Of a stretch of 64,000 nucleotides of DNA, positions 1 through 11,861 are shown one piece after another. The first letter of the stretch is position 1; each line of letters begins with the position of its first letter. This stretch comes from Gaeumannomyces sp. JS-464 (Eukaryota; Ascomycota; Sordariomycetes; Magnaporthales; Magnaporthaceae). A program made the position numbers and the translations under genes. The stretch lies in contig NGZR01000004.1 in the NCBI GenBank assembly GCA_002197995.1, positions 1,922,001-1,986,000 of the forward strand, read 5' to 3'. The notes beneath the pieces were generated by a model. It was not told where the DNA came from. It was given only the letters and a program-made list of their open reading frames with translations, and made no database searches.

Positions 1-736
1 GATAGCCTGAAATACGTCTCGAGGCCGAATATGACCTGGACGGCAGGGACGAGGAAGAGCGCTGGGATTAATGTTAGCCGCCAGATTCCAACACTGTTGG
101 GCTCGATAGGAAAAGAAAGCCTCTCACCTGGCAGCATCGTCTGTGCAATCAGAGCACAGCCGGTGGCGAAGAGGCTCTCCAGCCCAGTACCTTGAGCCCC
201 AGCGAATATGATGCCTTGAATCGTAATTCCCATCGAAACGAAGAGAGGGTAGACCTCGGGGGCCGATACGAAGTTGAGACCATCGCGCCTGCGAAAAGTG
301 CTCCAAGTCAGCACACTCTGGTTCCCTCCTCAACCCATCCATCTATCCATTGACCCGTTCACACGTCAATGAATCCCTCATCGTCGTTGCAGTCGCCCGG
401 TCCAGTCCAGCACCCGTACCTGATGGAATAACCCCTTGTCCTCTTTTCCCTCGAGTAATTCTCCCACAAAATCCCCAGCACGGTCGCGAAGGCGGCAATC
501 GTATTAAAGGTGGCCAATATTATCGTCGAGGTTCGGATCGATTTGGCGGCGGCGAAGCGGAACTCGTTGATCAGCATCTGCGGGCTCGTCTGGTTCCTCT
601 GCATCTGAAAGAACTGCGTCGTCTTGTTGGCCACGGCGGTCATGTTGTCCGGCCTGAGGACCTCGGTCGCCCGGGGTAGAAGCCAGCCGGTGGCGTCCAT
701 CTCAAAAGTTCCCACGTCGTCGTCGTGAAGCGGCAT
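1..736 (-). CDS. Multipass membrane protein of unknown function, 5' part only
   Basis: The gene starts at the ATG at 736 and runs off the left edge. Two exons are visible: 736-420 and 288-<1. They are joined by a 131-bp intron (419-289) with a GTACGG donor, a GCTGAC branch site and a CGCAG acceptor. The protein starts MPLHDDDVGTFEMDATGW. It has one clear hydrophobic segment in exon 1 (around residues 70-92, STIILATFNTIAAFATVLGI). Exon 2 has two more: GITIQGIIFAGAQGTGLES onward, and IWRLTLIPALFLVPAVQVIF. The smooth, Gly/Ala-rich segments suggest a polytopic integral membrane protein of a fungal lineage-specific family. I do not recognise a characterised family, and no catalytic motif is visible. 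The frame stays open across the splice, which supports the model. Confidence 0.6.
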
Positions 737-1161
737 TTATTAAACGAGCGAGAATGCCTCTCCACCGGCGACCCGGTGGGCGCAAAAGAATCGAAAGGTG
801 GCGTCAAGCCACGCGCGGTGGAACGGTAGGAAAGGGGTTTAAAGCCCTGCTTTAGGTCGTCGTCGTCGGCGGCGAAGTCATCTAGTCCAACGGGGGCCTT
901 CGGCTTGAATGGAGGTGGTGAATAAAGAAAACTCCGCGATACCTGCCCGGCGGCGAGATGGGGTGAAAGGGGAAAAGGGAAAGGCTAAGGTAGGGCGAGT
1001 GGCAAGGGAAAGGAAGGAAAAGAAGGCCGGGTGGAGCAGGGCCAGGCGACATGGAGCGTCTAAGCGGGAGTGCTGTGCCCAGAAATCCAAGAAGCGGAGG
1101 CCTACCACGGACCAGACGAAACAGTCCCTGACCCAATGCCAATGGCCATTTTGGGCGAGAT

Positions 1162-1187
1162 GGGGCAGGGCAGGGCAGGGCAGAGCA
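1162..1187. repeat. GGGCA-type short tandem repeat
   Basis: The unit GGGCA (AGGGC) is repeated about four to five times with minor decay. A second short direct repeat (ACGCCCACACC, about two copies) follows at about 1216-1240. Both lie in gene-free DNA. Confidence 0.6.
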
Positions 1188-4137
1188 GACCAGCAGGCGG
1201 GCGCGCCCACCCGCACCACGCCCACACCACGCCCACACCATGCCTACACCCTGGGTCACCCGTCCAGACAGGAAGGGACCAAGAGCAGAAACGAAGAGCA
1301 CGACCTGCCTGATCCTTGCCGAGCCAGGGGCACACAGAGCTGGAGGGGATGGGAGGAACCCCGCACGGTCTGGATTGAGCCTTGATGGATGATGGATGCC
1401 GTGGCGGATGCGCACAGCGGCCTGTCGTGGCTGGTATACCTATCGCAGCGCAGTGAGTGATGTGCGGTACCGATGAACGGCGGCGCGATAATGGCCCCCA
1501 AGACGGGAAAGAAAAGGTCTGCACGAGCAATCATTCATGCCTTCCAGGTCTGTGAGTCTCTCGTCCCTCAGACGAGCACGCGCATACCACTCGGTAGCAG
1601 AGCCTCGGCTGCTCGACTCCAACGACTGATGGCATCCCTCCGCCTGTCCGCTAGAGCCACCAGCACCCTGCGCGACATGCGGTCGCGAGAGTCACATACA
1701 GAAGGAACACGTGCTAGGACAAACAGCGACAAGCGTCCAACGCCGTTGACGGTTGGCAACTGCCAGGATCAATGCTGGGTTCTCCCGCGACAGTGGGAGA
1801 ACCAGCACCCACGGACAGCCTTGGGGACACCGAACCAACATTCCACAGCCCCCGCTCTCGCGTCCTCGAGCCGGGGGTGGAAGCTGGAAACAGGTCGGGA
1901 AGGGAAAAGCTAGTGCAGTTCATCCGAAAATTGGTGGCGGCGGCGCACCCCCTCGGACAGCCCGCTGAGGCCGACGGCGAGGGAGGACGGCTAGCAGCAG
2001 CGGCAGCACGGCGAGAGTGCGTGAGCGAGACAGAGAGAGAACAGGCAAAAGAGTGGGCTGGGCAGGTGGGAGTGGGACTGGAAAGCGCTCAGCCGGCGTC
2101 GGCGAGGTTTGAGGCATTGATGTGGCGATGGGTCTTGAGGCAACTTTGACACACGCCTCGGTTTCGCAGGCTGGCTCGGGCCCCTTCTCGCGCGACCAGG
2201 GTTGAAGGACTGCAGTCGAGGTTGCGTTTGGCAGTCTGCAGCCGCTGCGTTAGTGCGGCGAACGTGTGGATTCGGCAAGAGCCCCAATTGCCCTGGTCTA
2301 ACCCAATTAGGAAAGGCGCACCCGGGATGTCCCTTATGGGTGGGGAAGGCTCCACAAGGGGGGCCGAGGGACCCCTGGCCGCATCAAAATATCGTGCTAC
2401 CCCAATGATTCACTCGGCGCGGGCGGCCAAACCAAGTCGAGCCAGTCAGTCGCCCAAAAGAAGCCCGGCTCCAGCACGGGCTGTTCCCCGCCGTGCACAT
2501 CATGGATCCTCCAATTGTCGAGAATTCGTGGGTACTGTAAATATCGATTTTCAAAATGGGCAGATGCTATAAACAATTCCCCGTCGCAGCTTCAATGGAG
2601 CCGATGATTTCGGTTGCACACGCGCACGTGTCTACCCGCGGACAGCCATTACTCAGCACCCTCGCATTTCCGCTCTGGCGCTCTAGAGATGCAGACTCGG
2701 TAGTCAGCGGCACTATTCCCGGCTTCCCGCCGCCCGTCGCATCTACCGAGAATGCACCGCTCTCAAAATACACGCAGCACCTCTTGTTTGATGGACCGCG
2801 CATCAACGCATCGCGCGAGCTGTTTTTCCCTGCCTGCGTATGCCTGCCTATTGAGGATTCCCGCTGCGTCCAGGGCACCCCCTGCTGGGCCGCCCAGGAT
2901 GGTCATCCACCCAGAACTTAAACCAGGCTTGGCGTGAGGAGCTGATCACGACACATGTATCCCACCCAGCGAGCGCCCTTCGCCCCCTCGAAAATGTTTC
3001 GCCGACACGAGCTGGCGAAACCGTTCGTGACTGGAGTCGACTGGATTTGGGGCCTGGAATCGTGCCAGCCTGTTGCTTTCCAACATCCACCTTTTTCAGG
3101 TCTCCTTCTGGCCAATACGAGCGCTCCATCCACAAAGTCTCCCCTTTGCGGCAGTGTGCTGGCGACCTCCAAAGAAATTTCCCGGGAATTTTCGTGTTGC
3201 CCTCTGCTCTATGCGTGCGTGCTACACGGTAATATTGCCTTCTAGAAGCCTACTTGTGCTACCAAGAAGAATTCCCAGAGCGCGGGCTGCACCTGAAGCA
3301 TCTCCTGTGTCAGACCAAGCGAACGGCAATCAACCCTCTCTCTCTCTTCGTCAATCTTTCCCCACGGATCTGCTCGCAGCCGAATTCAGCACTGCCATCC
3401 CTGGGACAGGATTTTCCCTTCACGGCTCGCCTACGCTCATCGGCTAGCCTTTTTTATCTTGCCCCTCAACATCCCACATGTCATGTGCACGAGACTGGGC
3501 GCCCGCGCGGAGAGGGGCCAATCCATGGCGCCGCCTCAGGACGGGATGGGGCTAACAGATGACATTTGCTCGGTTCGGACGAGACAGTCTGACGGGTGAT
3601 GTGGACGATAGTGCCAGGGCAAAAGTTGCAGCCAACTTCACAAAAAATGATTGGAAATTCTCCTTTGCCCAAATCTCCGAGGGCCTCTTTGCCGGTGTCG
3701 AATAGATTAAAAGGAGAGACTTGGGCTAAATCATCTAGGTGTGGCTGGGGTTTTCCCCAAAGGCACGCTCACTGGACGCAAGACTGCGTACACTTTGAAA
3801 CACCCACCACGAGCTTAAAGCTTCTCTCTAATAGAGTAAAGCCAGAACAGCCCTTTCTCTCCCATACCAAGTTAAACTGGTCTTGGCACCGCGAATGCGC
3901 GCCTTGCGGGCACGAATCAATGACCACCTCCCTGGCGGGTCCCCTGAGCCGGCAAACATATTGGTAGGGACCAGCCCAGCTTAGCATGCTCTCAATACAG
4001 TTAGGTGCATTCACTCACAGGATCCAGAATAATCTACACGGGACTTATTTGCCAGGCACGTAATATCACACAACATCATAAGATTGCCGTCCATATGGCG
4101 GACACAGACAAAGCCTCCCCAATTTCCCAGGCGCTAT

Positions 4138-4233
4138 GCTGGATGCAGTAAACATGTGAGAATCGAACGCGCACGTTTTTAGGCCGTTGATAGTCAGCTC
4201 TGCCGTCGCAGACCAGGTTCTGCTGCATCCAGC
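4138..4233. repeat. 11-bp perfect inverted repeat with 74-base loop
   Basis: GCTGGATGCAG at 4138-4148 is exactly the reverse complement of CTGCATCCAGC at 4223-4233. On the minus strand the loop contains GCGTTCGATTC, which resembles a tRNA B box. However, no D arm, anticodon stem or 7-bp acceptor/T-arm spacing can be fitted, so this is not called a tRNA. Confidence 0.5.
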
Positions 4234-5992
4234 CGAGTCTTGAGTCTCATCCTAAAAAGGCAGTCCTAATGGCGGCATTTTTGTCGTCGTTGACCCGCAG
4301 GCACAGATTCCTTCGGGTGCTTCTTTCTTGCTTCTTTGGCCTCACATAACAGTCGGCGAGGGTTGACCCTTGAACGGCTGCGCAGCGCCTCTAGACGAAG
4401 GATCACATTGGCCGCCTCTCAATATTGAGTCACCCAACGCCTCCTTTGATAATAAGTGCTGCTATAGCGCAGTACTTCGGATGGCATGTTAATCCCGGGT
4501 GCTGGCGGATAGAGCGGCCCTCCGTTTTGCTTTATTGACCCTTTTTCTCGCAGACAACTCAGCCTCGCATTGAACTCTCGAATCAGCGATCGAGCCGCGG
4601 CTTCTTCTACGAGTAATTTAGGCACTCCGTGTGAATCCAAGCAGACCAGGATAGAGAGATAGAGGGTAGGCAATCAACTCTACAGGATTGAGGGGTTACG
4701 GATTCGGCCGAGGACCGACTCGTGGCCTTTCGCACCAGCCGTTTCACGCTTGTTGGCTGCGATAGAGGAAGTGCTTGCGGAAGCGTACTGTCCCCCTTGC
4801 ATTTGAACGCTCAACCGGCCACCATTGGCGTCGTAGTCTCACCCGCCCACATCCATCCCCGAGACGAGAGAAACAGAAAGGCGGAGCTCACGAGGCGGAC
4901 GACAGGTCCTAAACCTGGCAAAAGACGAAAGCGGGCACCCGTGATAAATCGGCCACATCCCGGGTTTTAGTGGAAACATCAAAGAGGGCGCAGTTGAGAA
5001 ACATTCGCTGAGGACTGTCCAATCGTAACGCCGGAAAGCAATGCGGTGAGGACTGGCCAAAACATTGGAAGCATCCCCTAGTCGCCGCGTGGCCGTGGGG
5101 CCCCCCGACTCGCTCATGCTCTCCTTTGCCCTCTGGCATGAGCACGGCGGGTCTGAACCGACAAAGAGGCTTGCAGAGACGCCTTTACACAGTACCTAGG
5201 CATGTCGGCCCCTCTCCCTCATCTATATTGAAAGTCTCCTAGAGTGATATTCAGGTCGCCGTCTACATCAGGCGTGCTGTTGGCTCGGCACTGCTCTCCC
5301 TGCCGCCGGCAGCTGCCCACTGCCTCCCACCCTAGCGGTGGCTGAATTCTATATTGGCTACAGGCTCGAACGGCCACAGCCACTCCAAGGTGGGATTCTT
5401 GTACGGGCGTGTCTCTTCCTCTAGATATTCAGGAGGCACGCTTCTCAGCTGCATCCACAAAGCCGCTTTCGTGCTTGGGGCCGGCTACCGGGGCGTGGGC
5501 CCGGCGCTTTCGAGAAAGGGTCGGGTTCGAAGACTTGCATAACCATCTGCATGCCCCCACATCATGCGACGATCACTTACGGGCACCCGCAAGGGCTCGG
5601 ACCCTCCCGTGAGCCAATAGGTATTTTTACCGCCCCCGCAGTCCGGCGCCCCGGGCTCTCAAAGCGCCAGGCGACAAAGTCACCATGAAGGTTCAAAATA
5701 GCAACAGAGGCTCATGGCACCGCAACGCGTCAGTCGCCGTCCCATTTTCTTCCTGGTTTCCACCGTAGGACTCGGGATATCCTGTGGTATTCTAGGGTAT
5801 TCGTCTCTTCCAGAATGTCAACTTCGTGAGCCCGGAAGTGAAAGCAGAGTTCACGAGGTAGCCAGCGGCACGTCGCACCCAGAACATGCCGCACCTGGTT
5901 TCACGCCCAAACGGCCGGCACCACAAACCCATTCCCACCGTTTCCCTCTTGCCTGCCCCGTAACCATGGCCTCTCTACCCTGCTGCTCCCCT

Positions 5993-6895
5993 TCATTCAT
6001 CCTTTTTGCTTTCTTGTGTTTTGGTCCTTACGGCAAATGCGTTGGAAATGTCCTTCACCGAGACATAGATGGCGTAGAACGGGATAAAGACCCAAAGCCT
6101 GTAGTTCAAAATATCGATTAGTTTCGGAAACAAGAGCCGATGAACTTAACAACTCGAATGAGGGAACGGCGACGGACATGTTGAAGAAAATCAGGTAAAC
6201 CCAGAGGTACATGAAGTTGCTCGTGTCGAGGTTGATGCTGCCGACGAGCCACTCCGGGCAAAAGGTCATGAATCCGCCATACAGCTCGGCCGTCGCAATC
6301 ATGATCATGGTGATGTTGGCGCGAGGGCTCTTCCGGGCGATGTCGTAACAGACGAAGATCGCGGCCGGCCCGACGACGAAAACGGTGAGGAGCTCGAGGC
6401 TGATAACGCCCTGCACAAAAGACCAGAATGGCGTGATCAGTAAAAGGTTCTTAACGCCAAACGAGACCCATGGATTCATCATCATGTACCAGATCAGCCC
6501 CAGCCCAGCGCTTGTCGGCCTTGGCGTAGACCATCCATAGCTGAGCGAACGGGTTGTCGCCGCCAGCCTGGGCCCCAGATGCGGCCTGCACTGCCGAGGA
6601 AGTTTTCCGGGCTCGGGTAGTATTTGGTGACCTCGCCGACCGTGAGCTGCGACACGGGCAGCGACGAGAAGAAGCAGTGGTAAAGGAAGCTCCCCTCGAG
6701 GAAGAAGTGGATCAGCGCATCGAACGCATGCCAGATGAAGAGGAACCGGAGCGGGCCTGGCGTCGAAGAGGCCAGCACTTTCAGCGACGTCGCGTATGCG
6801 ACCGCGAGGATGAGAAGTGTCGATGCCAGCGACACCAGCGTCGTCTGGTCGAACAGGTCCGGCGGCAGGCCCGAAGAGGTCGCGTCGGTGGCCAT
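5993..6895 (-). CDS. EBP/EXPERA-domain protein (sterol delta8-delta7 isomerase-like)
   Basis: The gene encodes a roughly 247-residue, four-helix ER membrane protein of the emopamil-binding (EXPERA) family. The best start is the ATG at 6895 (MATDATSSGLPPDLFDQTTL). Exons are 6895-6490, 6410-6178 and 6098-5993; both introns are 79 bp with GT..AG ends. Family signatures in order: WHAFDALIHFFLEGSFLYH, whose His and Glu match the active-site pair of human EBP; LWMVYAKADKRW; ISLELLTVFVVGP; ATAELYGGFMTFCPEW; and LDTSNFMYLWVYLIFFNM/LWVFIP. The first exon needs a -1 base change in the C4 run at 6573-6576 to stay in frame. A 64-bp intron with a weak GTCACC donor could also restore the frame, but it would remove the conserved-looking NFLG segment. 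Most fungi isomerise sterols with the unrelated Erg2, so the substrate here is uncertain. Confidence 0.8.
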
Positions 6896-7552
6896 CTTGT
6901 ATTGCAGCGGGCTCAACTCTGATGGATTCGGCGTATGGCGTTTGCAAGGCTCCCAAGCAAAGCGAGCAGCAGTTGAGGTGTCGATGGAGGTCGGGAGTTC
7001 CGTCGCGCCGTTGAAGTGGTGCTCTAGAAACATTTCCCCAGGCCAGGGTCCGTGCGGGTCAAGCAACAAATCCCGACCGTCTCCACACTGCCAATCAAGC
7101 TCCCGAAGGAACCCTCCCGTCAACCTACGCCGCCGCCAACGTCAAATCAACATCAAGGCTGCCCATCAAACTCCTAGCGGAATGTCTTGGTGCTGTGAGA
7201 CATGGATCAGCCTCGTGTATGGCGCCTCGGCCATGCTTGCAACCGCCAGAAGCAATCACAAGCATGCTCGTTGGGAGGTGGATTTTCAGGGTTTTTGGAG
7301 AAAGCAAACATCACAATGGAACAAGTGTGTACTCTGTATGTCGGTCTTGATTATAGGTCTAGCTGAACAGCCCCTAGGGTATTGCAAGAGCCCGACGAAT
7401 CCCAAAACCTAACCATGCTATGTTGTCCTGTGCCCCATTCCGTCACTCGTCGTAGAAAGAGAACCCGAAATGCCTTCCCAAAGCCGTGAGGAGCAGTGCG
7501 TCCCTGTGCATCGCCGAAGTGTCATGGTTGGTCGGTTGCTGCGTAGACAGAC
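6896..7552. other. Intergenic region between EBP-like gene and grg-1
   Basis: It holds the promoter and leader of the EBP-like gene and the 3' region of grg-1. In the EBP frame an ATG at 7123 lies upstream, but its sequence looks non-family, so it is treated as leader. No other gene is seen. Confidence 0.5.
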
Positions 7553-7988
7553 TTAGTGGGTAGCCTTCTGCTTGTTGACCTCGGCAGAGGTGTCATGCTT
7601 GTGCTCGTCGACCTTGTCGGAGATGGCATCCTTGCCAGCCTCGAAGCTGTGTTGGGAGGAAAAGGAAGTGTTAGATAGGACCAGACACAAGAAATGTTGA
7701 AGGGCTGAAGTGTATCTTACCGAGTGCCGACCGAGGCGTTGCTGTCCTTGGCGACCTCCTTGTTGGCCTCCTTAGAAGCACTGGTGGTAGTACCTGGGGG
7801 CGAAGCGAGTTAGTGATGTGGTGGATGTGGTGCCAGCAGCCACTGTCAGGCAGGCGTGGCATGCTGCCAAGGGCTGCCATAGACGAGATCCCGAAAGGTC
7901 GAGGCAGAAGTGAGGCTGCGCTGGGGGAGGAGAGGGTACCCTGGACCTTGTCCGAGACGTAGTTGGCGGCGTTCTTGACGGACTCCAT
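7553..7988 (-). CDS. grg-1: Glucose-repressible / clock-controlled small protein Grg-1 (Ccg-1)
   Basis: Three exons (7988-7940, 7793-7721, 7646-7553) with introns of 146 and 74 bp give 71 residues, the length of the Neurospora Grg-1/Ccg-1 protein. It starts MESVKNAANYVSDKVQG, continues with a Lys/Glu-rich SASKEANKEVAKDSN segment, and ends near DKVDEHKHDTSAEVNKQKA. It is small, hydrophilic and predicted helical, with no membrane segment or enzyme motif. In Neurospora the gene is induced by glucose starvation and stress and is under circadian control; its biochemical role is unknown. The start has a good context (ACAATGG), preceded by a CT-rich leader and a TATA-like box about 150 bp upstream. 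No frameshift is needed. Confidence 0.93.
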
Positions 7989-8130
7989 TGTGAAGGTGGT
8001 GGGGTTGCTGCAAAGATTGCAAAGGTAGACTGTGTGTTGATTGTTGCTTGAAGTTGAGAGTGAAGATCTTGAGTTGATTGTGTGATGATGAAGGAGAAAA
8101 GCTGGGCGAGGAAGAAGAGGAGGGAGGGAG

Positions 8131-8141
8131 GTTTAAATAGA
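8131..8141 (-). promoter_or_regulatory. TATA-like box upstream of grg-1
   Basis: On the minus strand the sequence reads CTATTTAAAC, about 145-150 bp upstream of the grg-1 ATG. It is followed by a pyrimidine-rich stretch, typical of strongly expressed fungal genes. Promoter function is inferred from position and composition only. Confidence 0.5.
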
Positions 8142-10485
8142 GGACATGGGCAGGAATCCGGAGGGTTGAATCCGGAGCTCCAGGCAGACGTTTGCGTGGG
8201 CGCGTCTTGCTCTCAGCAGGTTGTGGAAGGTACGTGTTCGCACGAGTGATCCAATCAATGGTGGAAGGTGCCCTTGCCAGCGGTGGTGAAGCGTTATTGC
8301 TTGTGATGCGATCGATCAAAGCCACCTGGTAAGAGCAGGGCACATGTGAACGGAGTGGGTTAGGCGCTGGCTACGTCATAGACTTTTGCGCGGGAGATTT
8401 TCCTCCTCTCTGCGGGCAACGGACACCAATTCCTCTCCGCCGTGCAGCCTGCTGCTGCCATGACCAATCGGCAAATTCCAGTGCTCCCAATCTGAAAATC
8501 GGCATACTGGGATGCGCAGCTCTTTGGGTGCGTTGCGTTTGTTTGCAGCCGCAATGACATCACGTCCGGGGGCCTCACGCCCTCTTTGCCACACCGCCGA
8601 CGCCCGTCTGAACAACCCACCACTTGGACTGTGGCTAAGAAAAAGGGTCTGATGAGGCGCGTTTCGTGGATCCCTGCCCCCGTCACCGTATTCAGCCAAG
8701 CCAGGTGGCCACCAGGTACGTGGAGTTGATTCTCACGCTTTCTCTGGCGGCCTCGGAGCTTCCGTCTATCGCAATTGACGTGCTTTGATGGAGGAGAGCC
8801 TCCGCCGGCACCCGAGGTCAAAAACCTTGCCCAGCTCAGACCGTGCGGGTTCACACGTCGGCTGTGCTCAGGAGACGCGCGCATTGTGACTTCCTGTGAG
8901 CAAACAAGCTTCCATTCCACGCCAGATGGCATTCACGGACGGGAATCGGAGCTGTCAATTGGAGCTTCGCACTGGCAGGCCAATTTGGCAGTGACATTCC
9001 GCTCTGCCGGAACTGATGTGGTGGGGCTCGCTAGCTTGGCACAGGGGTTGTGACGCACGCTTGGCACATGAGCGCCTGGAAACGCCCATTGGCTGGCTTG
9101 CTTCAGCACACACACCAGCAAAAACTATGACGACAACGACTTTTTCCAGACGCGCGAAGAAGGTCCAGCACACGAGCAAACCACTGCCAGCTTTCGGCCA
9201 GCGACGGCTGACTCCAGTCACCCGGGGCATTGCGTGAGGTACAGCAAATCACGATTTGGTTTCAAAAGGCCGGCGCGGCCGGGCCTGGCCCAAGCAAGCG
9301 GCTGGGAGTCAGGTGCATCTTGCGTGTTGCGGAGAAATCGCGCAGGAATCGGCGATTGCTTGCGTCTCGATCGCCTTTGTGTGCCTGTGTGCCTTCTGCT
9401 TTCTTGCCGGCGGTGCTCTGCTGCCTGCCTCGGCACGGCAAAGGACAAAACCTTACTGCCGAAGTGTCTTCTCCGATCGCTTGCGCCTTCCACTATGCTG
9501 GGTTGCCTGCGCGAAGCGGGCACCCGGTTGGCTCGCGGGGGCCGTTGGCGGGATGGATGTTTCGCCCATCTGCTCTTGACATCATCGTTACGTCACTTCT
9601 TTGTTTTGTGTTTGTCCCTCCAGACTCGCCTAGATGGCCTTCATCAGGACGTACACGAGGCCTTGCCTGAGAGAGCTCCGACCTTGCACAATGGAAGCGT
9701 GCTGGAGCGCAACTGAGGAAACAAAGTCTCAAGCTTTACGACTGCTCCAGATGAATGCACGAACTACGACACAAAGCACGCTGTCAAAGCGTGGCCGGCG
9801 GGAGATCGCCCATGCGACAGCGAAAATGGGGACACTGAGCCAATCTGATGGGGAGGTACCTACCCGTGCCTATGCGGTCTATTGGTGTGGAGGTCTCGAT
9901 GAGATGGCTCCGGCGTTTCTACTAGCTGCCGAGGGTCGGGAGTCACCGCTAGCTGCAGGAGCCGGCCGAGGATGTCGGGGCGTGTTCAAATCTGGCTGGT
10001 TGCTCGTCGCTCTGACTGAATGGCGAGGCGCTGAGGTGGGCCGTTGTGCTTATGATGAGATGGATACCTACTACCTATTCAGGCAGCTTTTATCTTCACT
10101 TTGGTGTCACAGTCACGGATGAGGCATCCACGGCACCGAGCGTTTTGCTATAACGCGGCGGGTGTTCGGCCAACATCTAATACGCATCTAGAAAACGAAG
10201 GGATACGGAGGTATAGCTCACTCAACAACAAGCGTGGCTGTTGGTAGCAGCTGTGCAAGGCGCCTATGACAGGCTGGCTGGCTCTCGTTGCGGACGGTAG
10301 GGTAGCTGGTGCCATCAGACACGCCATGGACCACAGGCAAATATCCAACGGGGTGTCTGCTGTTAGTTGGCTGCCCGTAAATACTGATATTTCGGTACAC
10401 GCCGCGTGCTTCATTTGCTGGTTGAACTCGTCTCCAAAACAAGATGGTGCTGACGCAGGATTTCGATGCCAGTGGTGATATCATG

Positions 10486-10509
10486 TTTTTTTTTTTTTTT
10501 TTTTTTTTT
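10486..10509. repeat. T24 homopolymer run
   Basis: This is an uninterrupted run of 24 T in otherwise mixed-composition intergenic DNA. It is one of several A/T runs in this window. Confidence 0.9.
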
Positions 10510-11861
10510 GCAGACGACTACGCACATTGTTGCTTCTGCGTTCTGATCGTTGCGAATAAATAGTGCGGGAGAGCATCTGCCGCTATGATCATTTTGGGCT
10601 CAAGTGCTGGCCACTCAAAACCGCGATGCGAGCGATTGTCGCTTCTCACGCATATCTCTCATAGAAATCGTTCACATGCCAACCAGGACCGAGATGACAA
10701 GATGGTGATTGACGGGGTGTCACCGCTACAATAGGGAGTCATTCCGGTGGTCACTCTCTAAATAAGATGGAAACAACGAATCCAAGGGATATATCCAAGT
10801 ACGTGCCAAAAGTATGCCTGGTGGTCGCGAGGTCAACCACCTCCATTATTTACACATCTATCAAACCGTCAGCTGAATGTTGGTGGGAGGGTGAGTGTGG
10901 GGTGGGACGAAAACACGCCGCTCTCTGATTGGCTTTGGCGGCTGCCATTGGGCTTCGACGCAACCCAAGACCGACTGATCTGGGCTCTAGGCCCGGCTAT
11001 TCATGCCTGCCGAACGGCTCGCGGCTCGTCCCAAGAGCGGAAAGAGGCCAGACGAAGGGAGAGAATATTGAGAGCGGTAGATGCCGCACGTGGTGACATT
11101 GGATGCCGCGCGGGATCAGTGGCCGACGACCCCTTTTTGTAGGGCTGACGCGTGTCTGCGGGTAGTCACAATTTTCCAGCCCATTTCCGTCCTGGGCCAT
11201 CCTGGCTAGCCCTCGCGGTAAATTGAGCCCGACACGACACGCTCCACTCGGCGTCCATCAGCCGCCGGGGAGCCGCGCCAAGAGCTGAGCGATTGTGACG
11301 CCAACGCACAAAAACCGTTCCAAGACACGCTGGTGGGCCTCTACGCAGGGTCGGGTTGACGTCTCCCCTACAGGGGTGGGAAGGCTACCTAGGCAGCATG
11401 CATTTCCAACAGGATTCTTCGCACACGTCTCCCCTTCAATTCATCCTTTCTTCTTTTCTCGTCAGCCCTCACGGTACCGGCATCATCGCCCGTCTCGTCA
11501 CCTCGCATGTCCTCAGGCTGGAGCCTTTGACGGAACAAACAGCGTGCGATTCGGTGATCGCTCGTGACGAGAGAAGCCCACTCCCCAAACGTGGCTTTCC
11601 GATTCTTTGCTTTGCCGCCGTATCGTCAACGGCTGAGCACCTGCCTGTTGACCGGGGCTCGTCCTCGCATATTCCATATTAATTTTACTTATCCGTTATC
11701 TCTTAGCTAATATACCGGCCGGCCCGCCCGCGGCCGCTGAACGATAATCTTGATGGGTGTGCAGGTCCCAAGCTCCAGCTCGAAGACGATGTGTTCCCAC
11801 CGCCCCCAGATTGGAAGCCTCACAGGCCCCCGTCCCAAACCGTGACGTTCCATGACAAATA

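Larger units (their letters stand above)
737..5992. other. Long gene-free stretch (5.3 kb)
   Basis: This lies between the partial membrane protein and the EBP-like gene. Only short, compositionally biased open frames occur here. None shows a domain, a plausible spliced continuation or a good start context. The part at 900-2350 is GC-rich with small tandem repeats. I see no tRNA, rRNA or transposon coding sequence. An 11-bp inverted repeat at 4138-4233 is listed separately. Confidence 0.5.
7989..11861. other. Gene-free stretch, divergent promoters of grg-1 and the TMEM16 gene
   Basis: The open frames here (up to about 190 codons) overlap each other on both strands and have no recognisable domain. 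The stretch contains the grg-1 promoter, a T24 run at 10486-10509, and, at its right end, probably the unresolved 5' coding part of the TMEM16 gene. In that end a proline-rich open frame from about 11720 runs toward 11861. Confidence 0.45.

Noticed and set aside
882..1415. Overlapping long frames on both strands
   Set aside because: Pro/Arg-rich frames in GC-rich repeats on both strands at once, a sign of composition rather than coding.
4138..4233. tRNA gene on the minus strand
   Set aside because: A B-box-like motif is present, but no A box, D arm or anticodon arm can be folded and the T-arm to acceptor spacing is wrong.
6573..6637. 64-bp intron in the EBP-like gene instead of a frameshift
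   Set aside because: It would restore the frame, but the donor (GTCACC) is weak, the branch site is poor and the segment removed looks like conserved protein. Kept as an alternative only.
8360..8932. 190-codon minus-strand frame upstream of grg-1
   Set aside because: No domain, overlaps other frames, and lies in promoter DNA.
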